In this document: positions 8,675 to 17,200 of the stretch, piece after piece
Layout of the letters: each line of letters begins with the position of its first letter
Position numbering within the stretch: the stretch's first letter is position 1
Assembly (NCBI RefSeq): GCF_005298075.1
Contig: NZ_SZZH01000006.1
Location: 248,001 to 312,000, forward strand
Direction of reading: 5' to 3'
Source of the DNA: Nakamurella flava
Lineage (GTDB): Bacteria > Actinomycetota > Actinomycetes > Mycobacteriales > Nakamurellaceae
Length of the DNA stretch: 64,000 nucleotides
The notes under the pieces: generated by a model
The model's database searches: none
What the model was told of the DNA's origin: nothing
What the model saw: only the letters and a program-made list of their open reading frames with translations
Position numbers and translations under genes: made by a program

Positions 8675-9168
8675 CGGCCGGGCCCGCGGCCCGTAGCGGA
8701 CGGCCCGGTCGTCCCCCGGTGGCCTGGCTCCCGGCGCAGGTCGACGCGGAGTTCGCCGCCATCGTCTCCCGGGTCGCCGACACGGCAGTGTCCGGAGACC
8801 GGCTGCCCGCGGCGGAGTTGCTCCCCGAACCGCCCGCCGGCGCCGCACCGGGCGTCGCCGAACAGGCCGGGCGGATCGCCAGTGCGTTGTTCTGCACCGG
8901 ACGCCTGGACCCGTCGTTCGTCGCCTTCACCGTCCGCCGCACGGCCGAACACGGCCGGATGAGAGCCGAGGAGGTCGTCGACCTGGTGGCTGCCCGGGTG
9001 CTGGCGATCGCGGCCGGGCTGTTGGCCGCGACCCCGCCCGGGCCGGCAGCGGATCCCAGTGACCCGGTGCCGACGGACGAACCGGAGCTGATCCGATCCG
9101 CCGGTCGACGGTCCGGCGGCGGCAGCGGCCGTCGCCCCGGTGATGTCCGGGCAGCCGAAGCCGCCTGA
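8671..9168 (+). CDS. Hypothetical protein, second of an unknown gene pair
   Basis: A 165-residue protein, translationally coupled to the preceding small gene through ATGA. Its middle part (WLPAQVDAEFAAIVSRVADTAV, then EQAGRIASALFCTGRLDPSFVAF and EEVVDLVAARVLAIAAGLLA) is predicted helical by eye; the ends are Gly/Arg/Pro-rich. No catalytic motif or membrane segment is seen and no family is recognised. Third-position GC is high throughout, supporting a real gene. Confidence 0.6.
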   Translation: MTAGPAARSGRPGRPPVAWLPAQVDAEFAAIVSRVADTAVSGDRLPAAELLPEPPAGAAPGVAEQAGRIASALFCTGRLDPSFVAFTVRRTAEHGRMRAEEVVDLVAARVLAIAAGLLAATPPGPAADPSDPVPTDEPELIRSAGRRSGGGSGRRPGDVRAAEAA

Positions 9169-9251
9169 GGCGCGTCCCGCACCGGCGGCGAGACCCGCTC
9201 TGCGGTGACCTTCTGACGCCGTTGCGCGCTCGGGCGGTTAGCCTCCGGCCC

Positions 9252-9569
9252 ATGCCCGTCCCCGATCCCGCCGTGCCGCCGTCCGACCCCGGCCCGGTCG
9301 GGTCGCCGACGACCGGGTCGACGGAGGCGCCGGGGCCCGGTCCCGCTGATCGCCTGCGGGCGACCGCACCGGGGACGCGGGTGGTGGTACGCAGCCGGAT
9401 CGTCAGCGGGTTCACCGACACCCTCGGTGAGCTGCGCAGTTGCGACGGGACGGTGGCCGTGATCGACACCCGTGGGGGGCCCGCGCAGGTGGTCGTCGCG
9501 CACGTGGTGGCGATGCGGATCGTCCCGCCACCCCCACCGCGTCGATCCCAGCGCGTGCCACCCGGTTGA
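9252..9569 (+). CDS. Stand-alone SH3-like domain protein resembling the N-terminus of Rv0428c-type acetyltransferases
   Basis: A 105-residue protein. The start at 9252 (MPVPDPAV) follows an out-of-family N-terminal reading. The first 40 residues are Pro/Gly-rich. The folded part, GTRVVVRSRI followed by GFTDTLGELRSCDGTVAVIDT and VVVAHVVAMRIVPPPPPRR, resembles the small barrel domain that precedes the GNAT domain in Rv0428c-type proteins. Here no acetyltransferase domain follows: the frame stops soon after the PPPPPRR segment, the point where the GNAT domain would normally begin. Function unknown; assignment by remembered similarity, not by a search. Confidence 0.6.
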   Translation: MPVPDPAVPPSDPGPVGSPTTGSTEAPGPGPADRLRATAPGTRVVVRSRIVSGFTDTLGELRSCDGTVAVIDTRGGPAQVVVAHVVAMRIVPPPPPRRSQRVPPG

Positions 9570-9626
9570 CCGCCGGCGGTCGCCGCCGACCCGATGCCCG
9601 TAGGTCCGAACCGGGGCGGCGGTCCG

Positions 9627-10436
9627 TCAGGCGGCCAGGGCGTCCCGCAGCAGGGTGATCTCGCCGGCTCGCTCGGCCGGCCCGCCGGGGGTTTCCAGGA
9701 TGACCGGGGCGTTCGCGGCCCGGACCACGCCGATCAGCTGGGCGGCGTCGATCTCGCCGCCGACGAGCGGGGCGTGCCGGTCCCGGGCGGAGTCGAACTC
9801 GTCTCGGGAGTTGTTGCAATGCACCAGGTCGATGCGACCGGTGATGGCCTTGACGTCGTCGACGACGGTCTGCAGGTCCAGGCCGGCGGCGAACGCATGA
9901 CAGGTGTCGAGCACGAAACCGGCGCCGTACTGGCCGACCTCGTCCCACAGCCGCGCAAGCGCGTCGAGGTGCCGGGCCATCGCCCGGTCGCCGCCGGCGG
10001 TGTTCTCGATGAGCACCGGCAGCGGGAAGCCGCCCTCCTCGGCCTGCCGGGAGAAGACCTTCCCCCAGTTGGCGAACCCGACCTGCGGGTCGGTCTTCCC
10101 GGCCACATGCCCGCCGTGGACGACCAAGCCCTTGGCCCCCAGCGCGGCGGCCGCCGCGGCGTGCTGGCCCAGGATCTTGCGGCTGGGGATGCGGATGCGG
10201 TTGTTGTCGCTCGCGACGTTCACGATGTACGGGGCGTGCACGTAGATGTCCAGGCCGGAGGACTGCAGCGCCTCGGCGTGCGGGTGGGGCTTCGGCGCCT
10301 TCCACCCCTGCGGATCGGCCAGGAAGATCTGCACCGCGTCGGCCCCGGAGGCCCGTGCCTCGGCGACCGGGTCGGCATCGTCCTCGCGGGCCCCGGAGTG
10401 GACGCCCAACGGCGGTGTGCTGCGCTCGTTCGTCAC
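9627..10436 (-). CDS. nfo: Deoxyribonuclease IV (AP endonuclease, endonuclease IV family)
   Basis: A 269-residue protein. The GTG at 10436 was chosen because the family begins close to the LGVHSG strand (here PPLGVHSGAREDD); the open frame continues upstream without similarity. Metal-ligand motifs of the TIM barrel are visible: VHAPYIVNVAS, LVVHGGHVAG, PVLIENTAGG, FVLDTCHAFAAG, LVHCNNSRDEFDS and VILETPGG. The enzyme cuts 5' of abasic sites in base-excision repair. It is divergent from zwf with about 196 bp between starts. Confidence 0.93.
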   Translation of the reverse strand: MTNERSTPPLGVHSGAREDDADPVAEARASGADAVQIFLADPQGWKAPKPHPHAEALQSSGLDIYVHAPYIVNVASDNNRIRIPSRKILGQHAAAAAALGAKGLVVHGGHVAGKTDPQVGFANWGKVFSRQAEEGGFPLPVLIENTAGGDRAMARHLDALARLWDEVGQYGAGFVLDTCHAFAAGLDLQTVVDDVKAITGRIDLVHCNNSRDEFDSARDRHAPLVGGEIDAAQLIGVVRAANAPVILETPGGPAERAGEITLLRDALAA

Positions 10437-10632
10437 GAGGCCACGGTAGCGGCCACGTCCGACAGCCGGGCCGGTTGCAGCCGCCCCACGGTGCCCGCAC
10501 AGCAGCCGGGTCGGCGTCCCGGCCGGCGGCTCCCATGTGGCGACTTCGCCCCGGGCGACACGCATCCCCGTTCGATGGACCGACCGGACGACCCCCGGCG
10601 TCACCGGCAGTCTCGGGTGCGATCATCACGGC

Positions 10633-12126
10633 ATGTCGGAGACCCCGCAGACGATCGCCTATCCCGCCCCCGGTTCGCGCCCGCAGCGGCGGGAGTCCGA
10701 CCATGTCGCCCCGCACGTGGTCGTACTGTTCGGCGCCGGTGGCGACCTGGCCCGGCGCAAGCTGCTGCCCGGGTTGACGTTCCTGTCGCTGTCGGCGCTG
10801 ACCCCGGACATCCAGGTGGTCGCGACGTCGCTCGAGGACTACACCACCGAGACGTTCCGCGAATTCGCCTACCAGGCGGTCAAGGACTTCAGCACCCGCC
10901 CGATCACCCGCGAACAGTGGGACGAGTTCGCCGTCCGCCTGCAGTACGTGCCGCAGTCGGCCGGACCCGACGCCCTGGCCGCCGCCGTCGCCGAGGCCGA
11001 GGTGCAACTGGGCCCGGACGTCCGGCGGTTGCACTACCTGAGCGTCCCGCCCAAGGCCGCCCTGGCGGTGGTCACCATGCTTCGGGACGCCCACCTGGTC
11101 GAGCGCTCCCGCGTGGTGATGGAGAAGCCGTTCGGCACCGACCTGCAGAGCGCGATCGTGCTGAACGAGCAGGTGCACAGCGTCTTCGACGAGCGGCAGA
11201 TCTTCCGCATCGACCACTTCCTGGGCAAGGAGGCGGCGCAGAACATCCTGGCGTTCCGGTTCGCCAACGGCCTGTTCGAGCCGATCTGGAACCGGACGTT
11301 CATCGACCACGTGCAGATCGACGTGCCCGAGACGCTGGGCCTGGACCGGCGGGCCGGCTTCTACGAGTCGACCGGTGCGTTCAAGGACATGGTCGTCACC
11401 CACCTGTTCCAGGTGATGGCGTTCGTCGCGATCGAACCGCCGACCGCGCTGGAACCGCGAGCCATCAGCGAGGAGAAGAACAAGGTCTTCCGTTCGCTGA
11501 TGCCTCTCGACCCCCGCAACGTCGTCCGCGGGCAGTACAACGGCTACCGGCAGGCCGAGGGTGTCTCCCCGGAATCGGAGACGGAGACGTTCATCGCGCT
11601 CAAATGCGAGATCGACAACTGGCGCTGGGCGGGGGTGCCGTTCTACCTGCGGACCGGCAAGAAGATGGCCGAGGGGCAGCGCATCATCTCGATCGCCTTC
11701 AAGGAGGCGCCCAAGAGCATGTTCCCGGCCGGCTCCGGAGTGGGGTTGCAGGGCCCGGACCACCTGACGTTCGACCTCGCGGACGAGACGAAGGTGTCGC
11801 TGTCGTTCTACGGCAAGCGCCCGGGACCGGGGATGCGGATGGACAAGCTCTCGATGCAGTTCTCCGCGCACGACACCGACCGGGTCGGTGACGTCCTGGA
11901 GGCGTACGAGCGGCTCATCCTGGACGCCATGCGGGGCGACCACACGCTCTTCACCACGGCCGAGGGCATCGAGAGCCTGTGGGAGCGGGCCGCTCCGCTG
12001 CTGGAGAACCCGCCACCGGTGAAGCCGTACGCGCCGGGCTCGTGGGGCCCCAACGCGATCCACCAGCTCATCGCCCCGCACGCCTGGCGGCTGCCCTTCG
12101 AGCGCGCCTGGCGCGAGTCGAAGTAG
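10633..12126 (+). CDS. zwf: Glucose-6-phosphate 1-dehydrogenase
   Basis: A 497-residue protein starting MSETPQTIAYPAP. The NADP-binding motif is FGAGGDLARRKLLPG. The active-site segment is FRIDHFLGKEAAQN, with the catalytic His and substrate-binding Lys. VVMEKPFGTDL and the C-terminal block HTLFTTAEGIESLWE are also conserved. It oxidises glucose 6-phosphate to 6-phosphogluconolactone, the first step of the oxidative pentose phosphate pathway. The next NADPH-forming enzyme, 6-phosphogluconate dehydrogenase, is encoded 26 kb away beside dnaN. Confidence 0.96.
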   Translation: MSETPQTIAYPAPGSRPQRRESDHVAPHVVVLFGAGGDLARRKLLPGLTFLSLSALTPDIQVVATSLEDYTTETFREFAYQAVKDFSTRPITREQWDEFAVRLQYVPQSAGPDALAAAVAEAEVQLGPDVRRLHYLSVPPKAALAVVTMLRDAHLVERSRVVMEKPFGTDLQSAIVLNEQVHSVFDERQIFRIDHFLGKEAAQNILAFRFANGLFEPIWNRTFIDHVQIDVPETLGLDRRAGFYESTGAFKDMVVTHLFQVMAFVAIEPPTALEPRAISEEKNKVFRSLMPLDPRNVVRGQYNGYRQAEGVSPESETETFIALKCEIDNWRWAGVPFYLRTGKKMAEGQRIISIAFKEAPKSMFPAGSGVGLQGPDHLTFDLADETKVSLSFYGKRPGPGMRMDKLSMQFSAHDTDRVGDVLEAYERLILDAMRGDHTLFTTAEGIESLWERAAPLLENPPPVKPYAPGSWGPNAIHQLIAPHAWRLPFERAWRESK

Positions 12127-12133
12127 CCGGGCC

Positions 12134-12158
12134 GGCCCGGGCCGCTGCGGCCCGGGCC
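12134..12158. terminator. Hairpin between convergent zwf and kwaB
   Basis: Perfect 11-bp arms GGCCCGGGCCG and CGGCCCGGGCC with a three-base loop lie in the 44-bp gap between the two stops. It can serve both directions. Confidence 0.65.
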
Positions 12159-12170
12159 ACCGTGGGGCAC

Positions 12171-13379
12171 TCATCGGACGTCGCTCTTGGAGTTCGCCTC
12201 GTACCGGTACCCGGTGAGGTCCGAGCGCAGGTAGTCGTCGTCCAGCAGCTTGAGCAGGGCCCACCGCTGTTGCGGTCCCGGCTCGAACACCAGGGCCGGG
12301 CTGGGACCGCTGCGATCGACCGGCACCGTGACCTGGGGGTTGGTGGCCAGGAACGCCAGGACCCGGTCCATCGTCAGGGCGGCCCGGAACCGCGGGTCCT
12401 CCAGCCGGCGCCGGATGCTGAGCAGCTTGCGCATCATGTTGAGGTCGGACAGGCAGGCGACGCGGAGCTCGTCGACCCCCCGGACGAGCAATGCGTCCTC
12501 GAACGCGTCGGCGAAGGTCGCGGCGGCCTCGACCCGCACGGCCGTCGGCGGGCCGAACAGACCCTCGTACGCGGCCGCCGTCGGCATCAACGCCATTCCC
12601 TGCGCCACGACCACCCGGAACGCGCGGTCGATGACCAGCGGCGCGGTCAGCGCGGTGAACCGCTCACCCGACCAGAAGCCGACGAGCCGGCGACCGGTGC
12701 CGAGCGCCTTGTCCGGCGAGAAGCCCTGGTAGAGCCGGAGCAGATCGGTTCCGTCGTCCGCCCGTATCCGCAGCACCATCAGATTGGACCGGCCGAAGCG
12801 CACCGACCGCTGATAGGGGGCATGGGTGGGCCGGCAGATCTCCTCGTCCAACCCGGCCAACGGGGTGTGCGCGGTCGCCGTCCACAGCCACTGACCGGCG
12901 GCGGGCGTGAAACCGGGCGCTGCCGGGCGCCATTCCGCTTCGGCCGCGTCCGTGGACACCTCGGTGGCCAGCTCGACCAACTGCTCGGCAAAGGCCAGGT
13001 CGACCGGCGCCGCGAACACCCGCGGTCGGCTGGTGCGGTGGTCGGTGACCATCAGCAGCGAGGCCCGGCCGGACCCGGCGCCGGCCAGCGCCGCCCGGAC
13101 CGCCGTGCTGCGATCGTCCGGCGTCATCGACCCGATCCGCTCCCGGCCGGCCCGGTGGACGACCCGCACGGGCCGCCGCGGCCCGCGACCGCTGCGGCCG
13201 GCGACGCTGGTCCGCCCGGCCCCCCGACCCCGGACGGCATGACCGCGGTCGACCGGGTGCGCCGGAGCGTCCCGTCCCGCGCCGGCCTCCGGCGGAGGCG
13301 GTGCGGTGGGATCGGCCCACGCACCCACCCGGTCGATCGGATCCATCTGCTGCGTCATCGCGCTCCCCCTCGTCGTCAT
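12171..13379 (-). CDS. kwaB: Kiwa anti-phage protein KwaB (DUF4868)
   Basis: The DUF4868 domain covers the last 318 residues (from the internal Met at 13127). Recognisable parts are LLRLYQGFSPDKALGTGR, RAFRVVVAQGMALM, SDLNMMRKLLSI, ALTMDRVLAFLATNPQVTV and the C-terminal LLKLLDDDYLRSDLTGYRYE. KwaB is the DNA-binding effector partner of the membrane protein KwaA in Kiwa defence. Three in-frame starts exist. ATG 13379 overlaps the kwaA stop (ATGA), giving 402 residues. ATG 13358 has its own GGGGGAG site. ATG 13127 gives the usual family length. The first two add a Pro/Arg-rich 77-84-residue N-terminal extension whose third positions are still GC-rich, so it may be translated. Confidence 0.82.
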   Translation of the reverse strand: MTTRGSAMTQQMDPIDRVGAWADPTAPPPPEAGAGRDAPAHPVDRGHAVRGRGAGRTSVAGRSGRGPRRPVRVVHRAGRERIGSMTPDDRSTAVRAALAGAGSGRASLLMVTDHRTSRPRVFAAPVDLAFAEQLVELATEVSTDAAEAEWRPAAPGFTPAAGQWLWTATAHTPLAGLDEEICRPTHAPYQRSVRFGRSNLMVLRIRADDGTDLLRLYQGFSPDKALGTGRRLVGFWSGERFTALTAPLVIDRAFRVVVAQGMALMPTAAAYEGLFGPPTAVRVEAAATFADAFEDALLVRGVDELRVACLSDLNMMRKLLSIRRRLEDPRFRAALTMDRVLAFLATNPQVTVPVDRSGPSPALVFEPGPQQRWALLKLLDDDYLRSDLTGYRYEANSKSDVR

Positions 13380-13394
13380 GCCGATCCCCCTCGT
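13353..13394 (-). repeat. Tandem 21-bp duplication carrying ribosome site and start codon
   Basis: Two adjacent 21-bp units, each containing GAGGGGGA followed by an ATG, match at 18 of 21 positions. The first unit covers the end of kwaA and the ATG at 13379; the second gives the ATG at 13358. Either can start kwaB in the same frame. Confidence 0.7.
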
Positions 13395-14068
13395 CCCGCT
13401 GTCGCGGCGGCGGCGGCCGCCGTACCCCCCGAGCGCCGCCCCACCGAGCCGTCGACCGGGTCGCCGTCGGCGGACCCTCCCGCGCCGGTGGCCCGCTGCA
13501 ACCCGGCGGATCCCCGGTGCGCGTGGACGTAGCCACCGAGCGGCACCAGCTCCAGGACCTCCCGGGGCGCCAGGTACCGGCTCCGGGTCAGCACCAGCAG
13601 GAACCCGCCGTCGACGCGGTTGAGCTCGAAGACGCGGTAGCCGAGCAGGGCCAGCACCGGGTTCGCCGCGAACATCTCGCTCTGCAGGTAGAGCACGGCG
13701 ATCAGCACGAGGTAGACGATCAGCGCCCACCGGTGCGTCGGGGTGGCGGTCTGCAGGATGAAGAACGGGACGACATACGTCGCGAAGAACCGGATCGCCT
13801 CACCGTCCCGCGGACGGGCCTCGAAGACGACCTCGGGTTCCGTGGCACGACGGCGGACGGCCACCGCGACGAAGACCACCGTCACCAGCACGCCCGTCCC
13901 GGCCACCAGTGCCGGCAGCCAGCGCAGCCACGGCGCATCGCTCGACCCGAGCGCGAAAGAGTCGAGGACCGCGATCAGCACCAGAAGCGGCGCGTAGGCG
14001 GCCACCAGCATCAGCCCACGGACGCCCAGCGCGGGCTGGAAGTAGGTGCTCCGGTCACTCCGACTCAT
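13376..14068 (-). CDS. kwaA: Kiwa anti-phage membrane protein KwaA
   Basis: A 230-residue protein with four hydrophobic segments at about residues 18-41, 46-70, 90-107 and 111-140. The last two form FFATYVVPFFILQ and ALIVYLVLIAVLYLQ, followed by the family-like block SEMFAANPVLALLGYRVFELN. A C-terminal strand-rich part (GGFLLVLTRSRYLAPREV) and a Gly/Ala-rich tail follow. Four membrane helices, this topology and the downstream DUF4868 gene identify it as KwaA, the membrane sensor of Kiwa. No ribosome site precedes the ATG; TATCTT lies 7 bases upstream, so the mRNA may be leaderless. Confidence 0.75.
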   Translation of the reverse strand: MSRSDRSTYFQPALGVRGLMLVAAYAPLLVLIAVLDSFALGSSDAPWLRWLPALVAGTGVLVTVVFVAVAVRRRATEPEVVFEARPRDGEAIRFFATYVVPFFILQTATPTHRWALIVYLVLIAVLYLQSEMFAANPVLALLGYRVFELNRVDGGFLLVLTRSRYLAPREVLELVPLGGYVHAHRGSAGLQRATGAGGSADGDPVDGSVGRRSGGTAAAAAATAGRGGSA

Positions 14069-14134
14069 GTTCTAAAAGATAGACTCGAACACCGACAGCG
14101 AGTACTTCGGTGGCCGATCTGCGAGACCCATCTG

Positions 14135-14150
14135 ACGATCGTATGTTCGA
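14135..14150. promoter_or_regulatory. LexA (SOS)-box-like site upstream of kwaA
   Basis: ACGATCGTATGTTCGA matches 10 of 12 informative bases of the actinobacterial SOS box TCGAAC-N4-GTTCGA; the right half is perfect. It lies about 70-80 bp upstream of the kwaA ATG in a comparatively AT-rich 138-bp gap. Function is inferred only from similarity. Confidence 0.3.
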
Positions 14151-14206
14151 ACCCGGACAATACGCCCAGGGTCCCGGACGACGGGACGATCACGCCCCCC
14201 GACGGC

Positions 14207-17200
14207 TCAGCTGAGCAGGGCGCGGATGTCGGCAGCGGACAGGTGGGGGTCGCCGTCGGCCCGCAGATCGGCGCCCGCCACGCCGCCGCCGGCCGGACCG
14301 AGGACCGCGTCGAACAGGGCGGCCTTGCCCGCCTTGAGCGCCATGACCTTCTCCTCGACGGTGTCGGCCGAGACGTACCGGTAGACGACGACGGTGCGCT
14401 GCTGGCCGATGCGGTGGGCGCGGTCGACGGCCTGGTTCTCCGCGGCCGGGTTCCACCACGGGTCGAGCAGGATGCAGTAGTCGGCCTCGACCAGGTTCAG
14501 CCCGAAACCACCGGCCTTGAGGCTGATGAGGAAGACGGGCGCGGTCCCGGTCCGGAACCGTTCGATGACCGCCGGGCGGTCGCGGGTCGAGCCGTCCAGC
14601 CGGCAGCACTCGATGCCGGCCTGTTCCAGTTCGGCCTGCGCGCGGTCGAGGAAGCTCGTGAACTGGCTGAACACCAGCGTCCGATGCCCGCCGGCGGCGA
14701 TCTCGGTGACGTGCTCGACCAGCCGGTCGAGCTTGGCCGACCGCGGTGGCGTCCGCGTGTCCGGCGGGATCACCCCGTCGACCAGGGACGGGTCGAGGGA
14801 CAGCTGCCGCATCCGGGTGAGCGAACGCAGGATCTCCAGGCGGTGCGCCCCGCCGCCCTCGTCGGCGGCCAGCAAACCGAGCACCTTGCGCCGTTCGCGC
14901 TGCAGCTGCCGGTCGTACAACCGCCGGTGCCCGGGGGTCAGCTCGAGGTGCAGCACCTGCTCCTGCTTGGGCGGCAGGTCCGGGGCCGCCTCCTCCTTGG
15001 TCCGGCGGAGCAGGAACCGGGCGATCCGGCGGCGCAGCTGGGCCAGCCGTTCGGTGTCCCCGCGTTCGGCGGGCTGCCGGTAGTACTCGTCGAAGGCGTC
15101 CGGGTCGGCGAACAGGCCGGGCACGGTGATCGACAACAGCGCCCACAGTTCGCCCAGGTTGTTTTCCAGCGGGGTGCCGGTGACGGCGAACTTCACCCGG
15201 GCCGGCAGCCGCAGCGCGCAGTCGTAGGCCTGTGACGTGCGGTTCTTCACGAACTGCGCCTCGTCGAGGATCAGACCGGACCACGGCAGGGCCCGGTACT
15301 CGTCCTTGTCCAGCCGGAACAGCGCGTACGAGGTGACGACGATGTCGGCCCCGTCGACCGTCGCGGCCAGCGAACGGCCGCGGCGCCGACGACCGGCCGC
15401 GACGACCCGCACCTGCAGGCCGGGGGTGAAGGCGGCGGCCTCGGTCGCCCAGTTCCCGACGACGCTGGTCGGGGCGACGACGAGGAACGGACCGGCCGCC
15501 GGGTCCCGGCGTCGGGCGGCCGCGATCATGGCCAGGGTCTGCACCGTCTTGCCCAGGCCCATGTCGTCGGCCAGGATCCCGCCGACCCCGGCCTCCTCAC
15601 GGCGCCGCAGCCACTGCACCCCGGTGCGCTGGTACCCGCGCAGGGTGGCCCGGAAGTCGACGTCGAGGTCCTCGAACGCGGTCAGCTCGGCCGGGTCCTT
15701 TGCGGCCAGCCCACCGAGTTGCTGCTGCCAGCGCAGCGCCTGCCGGCTGAGCAGACCGGACGCGACCAGTTCGGCCCAGCGGGTGCCACCGTCGCCGGCG
15801 AACCGGACCTGCTGACCCGGCAGCTCGTACAGGCCGCGGGACTCCTCGATGAGCTGGCGCAGCGGACCCCACTGCTGTGCGTCGAGCGGGAAATAGGTGC
15901 CGCCAGGAGTGACGGCCACGTCGTCGCCGCAGGCCAGGGCGAGGAACACCGACTCGAACGGCACAGGCTCGTCGTCGACCAGGACGGTCAGATCGAGATC
16001 GAACCAGTCGGCGCCCGTCGGGTCCCGCGGCTCATCGGACGGTGAACCGCCGAGGTCGATCTGCACCGGGCCGGTCGCGGGACGGTGGCCCGGTGCGGCG
16101 CCGGTCTCCTCGGTGATGAGCCGAGGGTCGTCACGCAGTACCGGCCACTGCCGGTGGACGAACTCGGCGGCCGCCAGACCGGTGAGTTCGGTGGTCGGCG
16201 CCGGCAGGTCGGCCGAGTCGTCCGACAGCAGCACCGCCGGGACGAGCCCGTCGCCGGCCAACGCGGCGACCAGTTCCTGCAGCACGCCGCGTTCCGCCGG
16301 GCGCGCGGTCAGGGCGTCCCAGTTCCGCCACTCGCCCGACCGCGGATCCTGCCAGTCCCACCGGACGGTCACCCGGGGCCGCAGGTGCGCTCCCGCGGCG
16401 TGCCGCGCCGTCAGCCGGAGCCGGGGCCGGTCGGGGTCGGGCAGAGCGACCGTGCCGTCCGGGCTGGCCACGGCGGCGACCCGACGCAGCCGGGGCAGGA
16501 AAGCCTCCAGGAACCGGTCGGCGTCGGCCGCCGGGATGGTCATGGATGCGGCGCGGGCCAGGGCGGACAGCGCCGTGGGCACGACGCCGGCGACCGGGGC
16601 GAGCAGCAGCCGGCCGTCCGGACCGCCCCCTTCCGGCCAGGTCAGGACACCGGCGACCGGGTCGCCGAACCACCGGAACCGGGTGGGCCGCAGGTGCTCG
16701 CCGGCCAGCGACAGGCCCGTCGTCACCGTCAGGTCCCCGGTGTCGTCGGCGCGGACGACGTCGGTCCACAGAGTGGCCGGTTCGGTGCTGATCTGCACCG
16801 GCCGCAGGCCCTGCGCGGTGACGATCTCGACCCCGGCGAGGGCGGCGGCATCCAGCAGGGCCCACAACCGGCCGCCGCGGTCGGCCACGTCGAACCACCC
16901 GGAGACCTGACGCGGCGCGGCCAGCTCGGCCAGTTCGTGCAGGGCCGCGACGTGGTCCGGGGCGTACCGCAGCGCCGCGCCCGACGGCAGCAGATCCGTC
17001 CAGGTCACCCCGGTGCGGATCCACCGTCCGTGGGCGCCGCGGTGAGCCGGCCGCAGGGCGATGCGGGCGGTCCCGGCCGCGCCGGCCGCCCCACCGGACC
17101 GGCTCCGGGCGGCACCGCCGCCGAGAGTGATGTCGACCAGCAGGGCCAGAGGCTGGCCGGCCGAGCGGACCGGTCGAGGCAGGGCGAGCAGCCCCCGCAG

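Noticed and set aside
9568-9581. GACCGCCGGCGGTC palindrome as a terminator
   Set aside because: It is a loop-less palindrome and could not fold into a normal terminator hairpin.
9412-12264. 950-residue open frame antisense to zwf
   Set aside because: Covers zwf and nfo in the wrong frames; the residues are low-complexity and the true genes have clear motifs.
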